From Sisyra terminalis (taxonomy: Eukaryota; Arthropoda; Insecta; Neuroptera; Sisyridae): DNA of 64,000 bases. Position 1 is the stretch's first letter. Each line of letters begins with the position of its first letter. The notes beneath the pieces were generated by a model, which saw only the letters and a program-made list of their open reading frames with translations, did no database searches and had not been told where the DNA came from. The stretch covers positions 10,682,001-10,746,000 of the forward strand of contig OY292276.1 of the NCBI GenBank assembly GCA_958496175.1. Direction: 5' to 3'. Made by a program: the position numbers and the translations under genes. Shown piece after piece: positions 46,217 to 59,389 of this stretch.

Positions 46217-48639
46217 TGTTTTTATAAAAGACATTTTTATTTCGGAAAAAGAGTAGAAAACTACCCTTTTCCAACCTTATGGGTTGAGAAATATATTTAA
46301 ATTTATGGACCAAAAATATTTATGATTTAAGCAGAAATTTCAATTAATCAAACAGGGTTACAATTTAATTTTTCCAACCACATAAATGAATGATTAGATT
46401 CAAAATTAAATATTGGATATTCTAAGAGATGATTCCCTCTGGAGATGGATTCCGATTTTCACACGGTTTCAACATTGAATTTTTCGTCTGGAACAATAAA
46501 ATTTGCTCATTTTGCTTAATTGAGGTAAATTGGTTTAAATTTTCTTGCAACACTGAACACTTTTTATTTTCCCCAACAAATGAAATCGAATTTGATGAGA
46601 AAATTGTATTTTTTCAACCTTTTGCAATTGAAAGTAAAAAAAAGAAGAGAACTAGGAAACATTGGTCTTAATGAAGTAACTATTAATTATAGTCTAGCAA
46701 ATTGTGATTTTGGATCTTGGCCAATTAAGAAACGGCAAAGGGTATCGTTACGGGTCTTTGTACTAATTGTAAATAAGCAATCGGTATTTGGTTGGTTGTA
46801 GTCGGGTTTCAGGTATAAAACCAAATAGTGTACGTATAATTTTTACGAATAGCCTCGAAGGAAGACAACCGCTAGTTAGAACCGCGATCTAATTACAGGT
46901 GGTGATGCACCAGGGCAGACGGAACGCTACAGTCTATGCCCCACGTACCTATATCGCCTTCTCATCTGTAATTACAACTCCACGCAATAATTTCAATGGA
47001 CTTACTCGAATCGTTTATCTCTGATGCGTCTTCAAGAAACAACTAATTGTCTTAGATAACTTTGAACACATTTTTCCACATTGTTACGATCTGGAAAACA
47101 GTAATGCTTCCTGTTTCATACAGATTCGACCTCTTCAATTCAATTATTCTCATACTGTGAAAAATCTTCTTCTATTGTACTTACAAGTAAGTATAGGTAC
47201 GTGTGGTGGGTTTCGGACTGCAATATGGAAGCTCGTCTTTCTTGAAAATCTTTCAAATAATAGAAACCATGATTGGCTTCGTGCACAAAGAACTCTATTC
47301 GATTTATGCAGATAGTTCATTTCGATTTGTAAATTCAATTCGAACGGTATTAAATAAAATGTTGAGTCATATGAAGAAATTGCGATAACGAGCTACTATT
47401 TACATACCTGCCGATAAAAAAATCAAGAGAATAAAAAAATTGCAACACTTATTTGCTAGTGGTTCGGTTCAATCCGTTCGATCATTGTAATAACTTCATT
47501 TCCTTATTTTTTTTTTCTTCAAAAGAAAAATTCCTTTTATGGTTGAATCTCAGAATAAAATCTTAACTCATCCAAAAAAAACGAAAACTTTATGAATTAG
47601 TTCTTTACAATTAAAATTCTTTAAACTTGATTGATAATATGAAAAGCAGGTAAGTTTCGATTTTTTTCATGATAATATTTCAAAAATTGAATCACAACCT
47701 TTATTATAATTGGAGTATTTGCATTACTTTAATCCACATACTACAATATATCGATCCTAGTCTACCATAGATTTAATTTTTTGATATAAAATAGGGATTT
47801 TTCTATTTCTATGAAACCAAGATAAAAGCAGATCATTGCGTGGTTGTTGTAAAAACTAATAATTTAAACATTTTTTCATATTTTCCGCCACGAAAAATAT
47901 TTCTATAGCTAATTACTCTCAATGTTTTTTTCCTTTGGAATAGAGGTTAATTGCGTTAACTGTATATAAAAGCCAAGCTTTGCATTAACCATTTCAATAT
48001 TGAGTTTTAAATACAAGTTATGTAAAAACCTTTTTTTTCTAAACGATCAAACTATAATTGTAATATGAAGCAAGATTCAGTGAATAATTTTCTAAGCATT
48101 TAAAAAAATATTGACAAAGCTGGAAAATGAGGAAAATCATTTTATTTTTTTGAAAAAAGCATAATTGTCCATGGATTTATAAGACGTTGTTAACGAAAAC
48201 TTTACTGTAGTAATCCACTAATTATATTTAAAATTTTATGAAAAAAATGGTGAAAAATTTGCAATAGTTCAATAATGTTGATTTAAGCGAAAAGTGTTGC
48301 AAAGTCAAAGAACGAAAACAATGAAAAATCGATTCCCTAAAGAACCATTTTGGGGAGTATATGGGACTAAAAAGATATATTTTTTTTTGTTTTTTTATTT
48401 GCGAATAATTCAAAAACAATGATAAAATATTCGGTGTACTTGTAAGTAATTTCATTCTTAAGCCTTTAGTGATTCAATTGACTGCTTATAAATTATTTTA
48501 ATAAAATTAATTATTTTAAAGTAGCATTAAAGACAATTTATGATTAGTGACTTATTTTCCTATAAAAAATTACAAAATATTTTTTATTCCAAAATATATT
48601 GAATGGTATATACTATATACTATAGCCTGTATATCTGTA
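46217..48639. other. No gene recognised; G+C-richer patch at 46850-47000
   Basis: 46850-47000 (CTCGAAGGAAGACAACCGC, GGTGATGCACCAGGGCAGAC) stands out from AT-rich flanks and has no copy in the window. Short overlapping frames at 46429-46801 and 47150-47388 show no domain. Confidence 0.4.
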
Positions 48640-49563
48640 TATTTTAAAAGTATATCGAAAATATTGTCAAGGAGACAAAAAAAATATTGGGAAGGTTTGA
48701 GCCCTTAATATTAATATTAAGAGGTCTATCATCTTTAATTTTGATTTTTTATTTGTGCTTTCATTTTTGCGTCAATGTTGTTAAGCTATCAAGGTAAAAA
48801 AATTCATCTGCACTTATATTTATAGAAAATTAATTCCCTACAAAAAACGTCTCTATGAAAATCTTTTGCCCGACACGCCGTTTCCGAATAATAAAGCTTT
48901 AAATATTGATATAATTTTTAGATTTATCTTCTTTTTTTGGAATTTTGTAACTAACGAACAAATAAATATATAGAAGTGAACAATATATATTCTTGAAGAG
49001 AATTTAATGCTCTACAAAAAAATTCTCTTAACGTTTTTACATAAAATCACTCTTGCAAAATTGGTTCAACAACGAAAAAAACAGTCATTTAATTTTTCCT
49101 TCAACTTTAATTGTCAATTATTTTTGAAAAAGTAATTTTATGTAAAAACGTTAAGAGACCTTTTTTGTAGAGCATTAAATTCCCTTCAAGAATCTATATT
49201 GTTCATTTCTATATATTTATTTGTTCGTTATTTACAAAATTCCAAAATAAAGAAGATAAATCTAGAAATTATATCAATGTTTACAGCTTGATTATTCGGA
49301 AACAGCGTGTCTGGCAAAAATTTTTAAATAAACGTCTTTTGTAGGGAATTTAATTTTCTATAAATATATGTGCAGATGAATTTTTTTACCTTAATAGTTT
49401 GACTGCATTGACACAAAAATGAAAGCACAAATAAAAAATCGAAATTAAAGACCTCTTAATATTAAGGGCTCAAACATTCCCGATATTTTTTTTGTCACCT
49501 TGAACAATATTTTCAATGTACTTTTCAAAAAAAAAAAAAGTCGAGTTTTTTGGCCCAGTCTAA
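48640..49563. mobile_element. hAT-like foldback C1, copy d (left terminus lost)
   Basis: Starts at TTTTAAAAGTATATCGAAAA in the left arm, turns near 49080 and ends GGCCCAGTCTA at 49563. The outermost 30-40 bp of the left arm (TAGACTGGACC) are replaced by TATATACTATATACT-type sequence. The right arm is otherwise close to copy a. Confidence 0.77.
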
Positions 49564-50345
49564 TATACTAGTCTAATATACTATATGTAAATGGTAAGAC
49601 CAAAAACTCAAAGGAATACAATTTCGATGTTGTACCATATACTCCTCGAATTTCACAGGATAGTAACGAGAATTTGTTACTAAAATGTTTATCTATAGGC
49701 ATTATACATTTGATGTTCATTAATGCCAAATGAGCCTTTTTAAGTTGAAATCCGATAATTTTCAGTTTTCCAACTAGTACCAACGAAGAATGGTAAAAAA
49801 AATAACCAATAAAATCTTAAGAGGGGAAATGGTAACAAATATATACCAGAAAGTCGAAGAGCTGTCAAATATTCTGAATCAATCTTGGACTACCAATAAA
49901 ACATCCAAAAGTTCTCAAGGTTCAAAATTATTCCATCGGATTTTTATTTATTTCAATCGTTTCAACATTTACAAAGTGGCAAGGGTGGATTTACGGGGGG
50001 TCACGGGGGTGCGTGCCTCCCTCAGGGTATTTTTATGTACTGTGGAGATTCCATAACAGTACATACTTAGAAGCAAATCAAATTATTAAAGTTGGGAAAA
50101 TATATGAATAAAGTAACAGATAGAACATTAGTGAAACTAGTTTATTTCTGGCTGGAATTGCGAATTTTTTTCGTGATCACTTTCACGCTCTTGCAAATGA
50201 AATATGATATTGTGCTCTCCCAGAAAAAAATCCTGAATCAGCCCTTGCAAAGTGGTAAATAGATTGAAAGATTAAGTATGTTCAAAATGTATTTTTTTTT
50301 ATATTTTCCTAAGAAATCAATTGATTTTTACTTATTTGGCATTAA
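49564..50345. other. No gene recognised
   Basis: Frames at 49568-49783 and 49790-50056 have no domain. A GGGGGGTCACGGGGGTGCG patch lies at about 49995-50015. Confidence 0.4.
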
Positions 50346-50535
50346 AAAATACTTAATGAGCATTGAGGAAGATTGCTTGACAATCGAAATACGTTTCTGG
50401 GCAATTCTTTTTTTTTTCTTTGAACTTTTGTTCAAATTTGTGTTTATAGTTTTCGTTTGGAATTTATTTTACATATTGTTTATTCAGTATAACCGTTAAA
50501 AGTCAACGAAAAAAATCCAATTTGATTCTAATTGG
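50346..50535 (+). repeat. Decayed family A arm with tail
   Basis: TGAGCATTGAGGAAGATTGC, then CAATCGAAATACGTTTCTGGGC, CTTTTGTTCAAATTTGTGTT and finally the tail AACCGTTAAAAGTCAACG with AAAAAAATCCAATTTGAT. The order arm-then-tail is the same as in copy 2, showing that the tail belongs to the element. No inverted partner. Confidence 0.68.
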
Positions 50536-52439
50536 ACAGTTTAGAAGTTCTGGGTTTTCTGGATCTGGGAGCTTAATCTATATATTATCATCAAGTAAAT
50601 CTTTTATATTTGATATTACATGATACTTCTTTTCAATATTTTGCTCTTTGCTGATTTTGTAATATATAATCATTTATTGAGAATCATAAATCGAAAATCT
50701 TCATTTTTCTCAATTCAAATTCACCACACGCAACATTAATGACGAGCCCAAAAGAAAAAAAAATCTCTAATTGATTCAATCATCGAAATTTCTTAAGAAA
50801 CAATACTTAAATACCATAAACAATAATCATCGAAACGAAGGTCGTTTATTGTTAAAATTAATTCAGATAATTTCTATTTTATTCAGTCACACATAAAACG
50901 TTTCGAACAATTTCTCAAAAAAATGATTCATTGCCCAAAACATTCATTTGCCGTCATAATATAACCATTGGGTTTGTGGCGTATGATTTCAAAACTCATT
51001 GTTTGATACGAAACATTTAGAGACAATTAAATCGACGCGTCATGTCTCAACTATTAGATGTTTGGCCTAGGTTTCCAGCCAATCATAATGGGAGAGGATT
51101 GTTGGAGTATTTACTTACATTTTTTCGAAAATGTAATGGAAAGTCTATCGGGTTTAAATCACCTATTCTATGTAATTATTGGTGGGATATTTAAAAAATA
51201 CCATAAGTCTTCACATGTTTGTGTTTTACATACTTATTTCTATATGTACAGTAATAAGCGTGATCGAACTTATTGAATAGTTCGTTACTGATAGATTTGT
51301 AACCAGTTTCCGTATTGTCTGATTTGAAATTTAGCACTTTCTGTCCTTTACGTTTGTACGCTGGTGGGCATATAGCCGTCTTTGTGGTGTTATTTTTCGG
51401 GTTGAAATTATTGAAGTTAAGACAGTATAGACAGATGAGTACCTATAATCATAGCAAGTAATGCAGATGGAAGAGGACCGGCTTGCGGGCGGATACCCAT
51501 GGTCCATGGGTCCGTGTTCTTCTCCACGATTGAAATTTTCCCACGCAGATATACACTAGTCTTCATTTAATAACCATCGAGGCGAGGTGGAGGCAAGGCA
51601 TACGTTTAAAAAAATGAAATTTATAACAACTTAACGTTTTTGTTTCTCCACCATTTATTTGATTTTTTTTTTAAGTTAATTTTAGCTAAAGTGTTATGTT
51701 TTCTCATTCGGTACGATTTTATCAAGTTTCACGCTAGATTTCATTCAAAGGAATTACGGGGAATTTAGTTTTTTTTTTTTTGGTGTTTGAAAAATTCAAT
51801 TAGCAATTAAAACGTAGTACAATCATCAAATCAAATGGGAAACATTCGCGGTTGAAAGCAAAATTTAATTATGCAATGTTCCAGTGTTGAATAACAAAAA
51901 AAAAAACGATTTTTGCTATTTTTATTTTCAATATCAAAATTATCTTCCAAATATAAATTTCATTGGGAGACATTTGATTATTTTCTTAAAACCTTATAAT
52001 TATGAACCATTTATTATTTTCTCTACTATATTATCCTTTATTATCATCTAACAAAATCAATTTGAACTTTAACACTTAAATTCTAAGTTCTAGAAACATT
52101 TTTTTTCGAATTTCCTTCCATAAATTGTTTACCAAAGCAATATCTACCCCTTTCCTTAGGTTGAAGAAATGCTACTAAGAAATAATCATTAAAAGAGCAA
52201 TAAGGTCCGAAGATTTTCCAGTTTAAAAATCATACATAAGAAAATATTTTTTGAAACCTGACTTTCTTTAATTTTTTGGAATTTTTTCGTTAAGTCTTAG
52301 CAGAATAGTAACATATATGGGATCATCTTAAAGATTATTGATTTCTTTAGTTTTTAAGCAATTCAAATTCTATATCAACTGGGTATATAATAATATCCAA
52401 AATATTACCTCAAGAAAATTGGACTTAGTTAGATAATTA
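50536..52439. other. No gene recognised; G+C-rich patch at 51470-51600
   Basis: 51470-51600 (GGACCGGCTTGCGGGCGG, ACCCATGGTCCATGGGTCC) stands out. The second piece is a near-perfect dyad ACCCATGG-T-CCATGGGT (51497-51513). The frame at 51058-51276 has no domain. Confidence 0.4.
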
Positions 52440-53600
52440 GTTATTCAAAGTTTACAACTCCCAATAATATACACAACCGGTCAAATTAAAACCTCAATAA
52501 GTTAAAGATTTGAGGAGATTAATTGTTAGGGGCTCAAGAATTAAAAGACCACAAGATACCATTACGTATATCAAATGGCATTTGTTCTCCAAAACGAAGG
52601 AAAAATTAAAAAAAATTGAAAATTGTATCGATTTTTGGAAATTTGGAATCTTGAATCAAACGAAAGAAAGTTCTCGAATGTTAAGCACCCCTAAAAATGT
52701 ATTTTCCTAAAGAATATGCCGATTAAAAAAGAGTCGAAAAATCGACGTTAATTTAGGAAAAAATCCCATCAAAAATTTAAAAAAAAGCCTCTTAGTAAAT
52801 AAAAGTTTACAACTTTCAGAAGTATAAACAACTGGTTAAATTAAATCCGTAATATGGCAAGGGTTTGAAGAGATTAATTGTTAGTGACTTAAGACCCAAA
52901 ACACCATAAGACACCATTACGTATAGCAAGTGTCAATTGTTGTCCAAAGGGGGTTGAAAATTAAAGATTTGTATCGACGATTTTTGGCACTCTTCTATAA
53001 CATATGTGATCCAAATTTATATCAGACACCAACATATGAAGTTCCTGAATGTTTAGCATCTTTAAAGAATTTCTGTTCCAGGATCAAATAATAATCAGTC
53101 AAAACTATTTCCTTTTAAGGAAGGCTCAATAACCGGGCCGAAACGTAGCGTATGTAATAAATAGTTTTGACTGATTATTATTTGATCCTAGTCCCTGAAT
53201 ATTTTCACCAATTTATCATCTTCGAGGATCTGAAACTCTACAATAATTTCTGTTCCTTAAAGAAATCGTTGGCCTAAAGTGTTAATCTGCTAAATCCATT
53301 TATAACGATTTTCAATCAAAGAGAAATTCGGAAATTTGAAATTTTCTATCGAAGAAGGGAATACAAAATTCTATCGAGTGACAAACTGATAAATCTCTTT
53401 AAAAATAAATTATAATTTTAATCGAAAACCTGCCTTGTGTACTAACTTATGAAGCCTACATTCATTTTTTTTTCTTCCCCTGTAAAATTTGTTAAAATAA
53501 AATTAACAGGTTATCCCTTTTGGTCAACGATGTATGGATCAAAAAAGGATCAAAAAAGCAAAGTTTTAGGAAAAAAATCCAAGCAAAAGTCAAAAAAAGA
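52440..53600 (+). repeat. Decayed tandem repeat region
   Basis: Blocks at 52450-52690 and 52805-53055 share AAGTTTACAAC, GAGATTAATTGTTAG, ACCATTACGTATA and TTGT-TCCAAA in order, with a period near 350 bp. A third partial unit follows (53220-53600: AATTTCTGTTCC, GGAAAAAAATCCAA, AGAGCCTC). Class unknown. Confidence 0.6.
53081..53188. mobile_element. 108-bp foldback with perfect 30-bp inverted ends
   Basis: GGATCAAATAATAATCAGTC plus AAAACTATTT (53081-53110) is exactly inverted at 53159-53188. The loop holds AAGGAA-GGCTC-AATAACC-GGGCC-GAAACGTAGCG, the same layout as the cores of families A and B (GGAAG, hairpin, GAAACGTAGC as in B), with a different stem. No target duplication is clear because the host DNA is itself repetitive. 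Confidence 0.75.
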
Positions 53601-54384
53601 GCCTCTAGTTTAGATTAAGAAAACATTCTATATTAAAAAGCCAATTTTTTTAGCCATTTTTCTGGTAAAACACCGAAACTGTGGGTCAATTCGGGGAGAA
53701 TAAGAACTAATCGAATAAATCTACATTCTTCAAGAAATTTTAAAATATTAAGTTGAAATAATGGAGTACTGTTGCATATAAGATAGAGTAGGAAGCACCG
53801 TCAATCATAAACCAATTGTAAATGGAAAAATATTATACAGAATTTTTGTCTAGAATTGCAACTTACTTTGAATTAAACTTAATTACGTAATTATTTTGAA
53901 AGATTTTAAAAGTTCCTTGCGAGGTAAAGATCCCATGATAAAAGAAAATAAAATCCCACAATTCGGATGTATTAACTTCGAAAGTCGAAAGAAAAATGTT
54001 AAAGAAATAAACCTTGGGCATTTAGGTTAAGATTCAGATGTTAAGTATTTTATTTTCTTTGGAAAAATTACTAAAAAAGACTTAGAACTATAAACATGGA
54101 TAATTATTGATTCCGATTTTTTTTAATGATACTTAAGAGGTATGTAGGAACTAATAAAATGTTATGATCGTAAAAATTTCACATTTCTAACTTCATTAAA
54201 AAAATCGTAAGGGAAAAATCAAAAACTTTTTTTTTCTTTAAACTTACTTCAACGATTAATCTAATATTTTAATATGATTTAGGGGTTGTCTATGTACTTA
54301 CTATAAAAATTAACTACTAAATTGCTTTACAAAATCCATAGCAAAATATTTTTTTTTTTCAAATAGCCAATTGACAATTAAGGT
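53601..54384. other. No feature seen
   Basis: AT-rich filler with homopolymer runs. Confidence 0.4.
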
Positions 54385-55110
54385 TTCGGATTTTCAGAAT
54401 TTAATAATATTTCACTTACTTGAATAAAAAAATGATGTCCTGATTAATTAACCACTACTTAAACTTCACTTTAATCACTTATTACTTTTTAATTAAATTA
54501 AATTAATTAATTACGAACAAATAAAGTATCAATAAGTCAAGCAATGCACCAATATCTGATAACAGCGCACAAACGTCACTGCGAAAAGCTATTAACCAAT
54601 GGGATTGCAAGATTTTAAGATGTTCATTTGTTTTGATTATTGAAATTTTAAAATTGTCTCAAAACCACTCCCCCAAACAATTTCATCTACAATCTGCATA
54701 ATATTATTAAGGCTAAACCGGAATCATATATTGCCACTAAGCGCGGAAGTGGTTTTTATTTATTTTTTTTCATTATGAAAGATTGTTTCAAAAAATCTGA
54801 AAAAATTCAGAAACTACAACAATATAATGTAAATTTAAAAAAAAAATATTTCAAGGTGAGGCCCAAAATTTTTCATGGATAAAAATATTTTTTTTTGAAA
54901 CAAAAATATTTTTTTATAGATTCCTTTAAGCTATGTAGCTGTATTTTTTTTATAAAAGTGATACTATCAACCCCTTAATCATAATTAAATTTTATATCAA
55001 TTGATGGAGAAAATTCTTAGAAAAAATTGTTTTCTGTTTTCCCCTTTTTTTCACAGTTAGAGATCTGAAACTTCCAGAATTCTAGTACAAAATATCATTA
55101 AAACATCCTT
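54385..55110 (+). repeat. Dispersed repeat I, copy 2
   Basis: Second copy of the repeat at 1500-2240, in the same orientation (see there). Its best-conserved stretch is 54535-54665 (ATAAGTCAAGCAATGCACCA, AATGGGATTGCAAGATTTTA). Confidence 0.75.
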
Positions 55111-57640
55111 CGGAAGTCATTGAAAAACATTTTATTTTCGAAGTAAACATTCTATATATAATGCTTAAACTAGAATTTTCTTCAATGGCTATCAAGGCCT
55201 GAACTTATATCGTTCTTACGTAAAATTTAAATACTTTTTTACTAACTTTAAAAAAATATTTTAATACTTTTACCCCTCTCTTACTTCTGCTTAGCAAAGT
55301 GAAATCTTCAATAAATATTGATGAATTTTCCAGGAAAATTCATCATCTTATCTTTATCTGCTAAACTGTGTACTTAGTTTGTTTATTTTTTTTTTAAGAT
55401 TTGCCAGATTTGTTCCTTGAAGTATGACATTACCGTATGCCTAAAGATAGTACTGATAAGTATAAGTTTGAACATTAAGCAATTAATGATAAGGAAATCT
55501 TTTTTGTTATAAGTACAAAAAATCAACGAAAATTTCATATTAACTGTTTTATTTGTGCATTGTTCTGAATACATAAAAATATACAAAAACCGTTTTTTTA
55601 GGAAAGAAAGATCTAAATATGAGTTAGGTATACTTTTCCATGGCACTTAATCATAACAATCAAGCATCTTGAACTTGAAAAAAATAATCATCAAACAATT
55701 GTAAATTTCGGAAAAAATGTTTGAAAAATTTAAAATGAATTACATAGAAAAGAATTATAGGAACCACAACTTCCTCATTCCGTTATTTTAGCAAAATAGA
55801 GTATCATTTGTTCCCTTTGTAAAGACAATTCTTCAATTTTGTTTTCCATTGAAATTTGAAAATTTACATTTTTGTATTTCGTCAGTGCATTGTTCACCTC
55901 AAACCTATGATTTGATTAAATTATTGTTGTACACTCAAGTATAATGAATATCGTAACACATAGCCGTCAATTTTCAATTTGAACATAATTAGAGTGTTAG
56001 AATTTATCAGTCAATTTAAATATGCTTAATGCTTTTCCATTGACTCCCACGTGTTATAGAAAAATAGGTGATGACATACAATCGGAGATTTTTATTCCCA
56101 CAATCCATTTAGAAGCCCATTTACTAACTAACTATAATTATCATATAAAAAATAAAACAATAAATTGATATCGACAGAGGTTTTCAGGTTTTCGATCGTA
56201 AATCAATTTAACGCAGCTTTTATTTTGGTAACGGAAAAAGTTTTGAATTTTGGTATCATTGAAAGACGTTTTTTTTTTAAGAAAAATTATTTTTAGATGG
56301 GGAGGTTTTTTTATTAAGTTTACAACTGGCCGGAGATTTCAAAGATAAAAATACAAGGAAAAAATTTATTTAAGTTGAAAAAACTTTAGTCGAAAGGTTC
56401 CAGTCGCAGACCAGTTTGTTCGATGAGGGCGGTACACGCTAAACACATTATCATCAATTTACCAACTTCTCATTTCTTATTAAATCGAAAATCTACGATA
56501 TTACTCCAAAAAAAAAAAAAAAACGTATGGAAACACGAAAAATAAACGTGTGATACCTATAAAAATCCACGTTACACTCTCCGCATAAATTGAAGAAAAA
56601 AAATCGGTAAAACTTTGGCATCAATTAACATATCGGTTCTCAGGAAAAGTCAAATAAAATTATTTGGTAATGATATAGAAATTTCAGATGAAGATAAACC
56701 TAAATCAACATTATCTATCGATAAAATAGCGAAAGTATTGAAATAATTGCGTGAAATTGATCGATAATCTGCAATCACTTTTGTTTGATCAGTGCATTTA
56801 GCATTGTTTTAAATTGGTCACTTTCAACAATGCGTGTGAAAAATGTACCTACATATATATAGTTATTGTTTATTTCCCAACTTTCTTTCATGATCCCAAT
56901 ATTTAAATTTCTCCATAAAATTTTCGTTTTTAAGATAAAATTTTTGACGACCCATCCTACAAAAGAAATATGGAAGACACACCTCAGATGCATTCCAATT
57001 TTAAATAGTTTAGAGACGAGAAAAAAAAATTCAAGGTGTTTTCATAAGTTACACAAGATAAACCTACATTTGATGAAAAAGCGTGTCGAGAGCTCGTGCT
57101 ATATAATCTTGAACTGAAGACAAAAAATCCATGTAATAAAAATCCACTTTTAAAGTCATCTTCAGATTTGGAAACCTCTTTGAAATGTTTTTTTTTTTTT
57201 GGTACAAAAATACTGGACCCAAATATTTAATAGACATTGTGATGCACGTTAGGGCCTTTCCTGTTTCGAATGGTTTGAGGAAGGATAAAAATGCCAGTCA
57301 TGTGACAATCTACGTAAGAGTGCACCTTAATCCTTAAAGCGGACAATAAAAAATAATTAACGTCAATTTGTTCCAATTCTCCACCGTTTTAATGCAGTAG
57401 CGTCAAACGGACGAGATTTTACGCTATTAACAATTTATTAACGTAACCGTGACGCGTGCTTTTAAAGTCTAATTCGATTTCCACCGACTTGACTACTGCA
57501 CTTTTACCACCCTAGAGTAAATACCCAACGAAACCCACATCTAAATTTTTCTATCATTTTACTAATGGTTAAAAATAGTGCACTCAGAAAAAACATGGAA
57601 AATTTTCTTATTTTTGCACAATGTAGACTTAGCGAATTTT
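55111..57640. other. No gene recognised; G+C-richer patches at 56400-56450 and 57240-57530
   Basis: Overlapping frames on both strands at 56775-57117 show no domain. 57240-57530 is richer in G+C (GTAGCGTCAAACGGACGAG, GTAACCGTGACGCGTGC) and unique in the window, a candidate for conserved non-coding DNA. Confidence 0.4.
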
Positions 57641-57776
57641 GCTATGTCAACCCAAGGTTTATAAAATACACAGGTGGCACAGGTGATAGAATTTATTTTG
57701 GTCTTTATTTTTGTTCCAGGACTACAGCCCAGTGTAAACTTAATTGAATTCGATTGTTGTTATCCAACTTTACTTT

Positions 57777-59389
57777 GGTTATCCCAGTGGCGTGCACAGA
57801 GATTTTAGGTAGGGTAGGCAGAAATTTTTAAAAGCTACTTCTATATAATCAAAAATGCATGTTGGTTTTAGTTCGTCGTTATGATGAGTAAATAATGAAC
57901 CCTATACCGATTAGCCAACAAAATTTTAAAGTGTGAATTTTCTGAATTTTTTTTTTGCCAATCGATGGAAAATCGTTCGTAGAGGTATGTGAAAGAAACC
58001 GTTTCGATTGTGACAAAATATTTTAGCGCTAATAAATTAATTAAGAAAAAATAATTAGTTAATTAGTCATTGATATAGTAAAATGTTAAGAAAATATAGT
58101 TCAAAGCAACATACAATAACAAAAATGCGGGAAAATTTAGGAAACAGTTGGTTAAATGTAAAACAAAAAAAAATTTAAGGAAAACTAAACAGAACCTCCC
58201 CCCTTCGAAAAAAAATAGAAAAAAAAGGCAACTCAGAAATTAATTTTTTTCATCAAATTATATTTTCCCAAAATTTTTCACAATTACAAAAATCGAAACA
58301 TTATTAAAGAGGTTTTTCTCCAAAAACTTTTCATCACTAATGAAAATCAACTTATCACACAAAAAAATTTTGAAAAAATATATATACGAAGTAGAACATT
58401 AAGTAAGTGTTTTTTGAAATTCGAAAAATATTTTTCTTTGACTTTTTTTTAGTTTTAACCAACCGTTTCCTAAATTTTCCCTCATTTTTGTTATTGTATG
58501 TTGCTTTAAACCTTATTTTTTTAACATTTTACTATATCAATGACTAATTAATTAATTTATCTTTTGTATTTAATTACCCCTAAACTATTTTGTCACAAAC
58601 GAAACGGTTTCATTCAAAAACCTCTACGAACGATTTCCCATCGATTAGCAAAAAAAAAATCGGAAAATTCACACTTTAAAATTTTGTTGGCTAATCAGTA
58701 TAGGCTAAATAATGATGTTGATATTTTCAACCACAAATATCTATAGAGACTCAATTTGTAAACTTTATTAACGAAATACAATATAATCGTCAGGATTAAA
58801 TGAAACAGATAATAGATAATATATTATTAAAATTTATTAGAATTAAATAATAACAATAAACGTAGATTACTGATCGTTAAATCGATTATTGAGATGAATC
58901 AAATTCAAACTTGTAATTTCAGCGATAATGAATAAGAAACGATGCTACTTCGGTAATTATCGTAATTTGTCGTGTGCAAGAAGACAGTGTCTTTTTTTGA
59001 GGTTGTATGTGTAGAATTGTATATTTGTATTATTGTTTTTATACGAACGCACACACTGACACGTATGTGTGCTATGAGTGCACACATATAAATATTTAGA
59101 CACGAATAGTTTGTGTCTTTCCCGCCGCGTTGCCAGGAGCGCTAGTGCATTGCAATGCAAATATTATCAGTCGTTTACTTGAAATTGAACGAACGAATGA
59201 GCTGGCATAATCTGTATACTGTATAGATGATATCCGTTAAGATTTTTTCTTTATTGATATTTGATAGCTTTGATAGTATTCGTATATAAAATAAAACTAG
59301 ATATCAGAACAAAATTATAAATATTTATCTGAATTATGTAGGGTAGGCAGTGTCTTTGTCTATATGGAATGCACGCCACTGGGTTATCC
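57777..59389. mobile_element. hAT-like element with perfect 8-bp target duplication, carrying foldback F
   Basis: GGTTATCC at 57777-57784 and 59382-59389 flanks 57785-59381 (1597 bp). The ends CAGTGGCGTGCA and TGCACGCCACTG are perfect 12-bp inverted repeats, followed by GTAGGGTAGGCAG on both sides (same sense). CAGTGGCG-type ends are typical of hAT. No transposase frame. 57899-58705 is a nested foldback. Confidence 0.88.
57889..58715. mobile_element. Foldback F, copy 2, with 10-bp target duplication
   Basis: TAAATAATGA at 57889-57898 and 58706-58715 flanks 57899-58705 (807 bp), with ends ACCCTATACCGATTAGCC and GGCTAATCAGTATAGGC. The arms match 43591-44911. Both arms contain CATCGAT-type CCAATCGATGGAAAATCGT and TAGTCATTGATATAGTAAAA. 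The host region is the hAT element above, so F inserted later. Confidence 0.83.

Noticed and set aside
46429..46801. Two overlapping plus-strand frames as a small gene
   Set aside because: Different phases, no domain, no splice or start context.
47461..47490. GGTTCGGTTCAATCC as a tRNA B box
   Set aside because: No A box at the right distance and no cloverleaf could be drawn.
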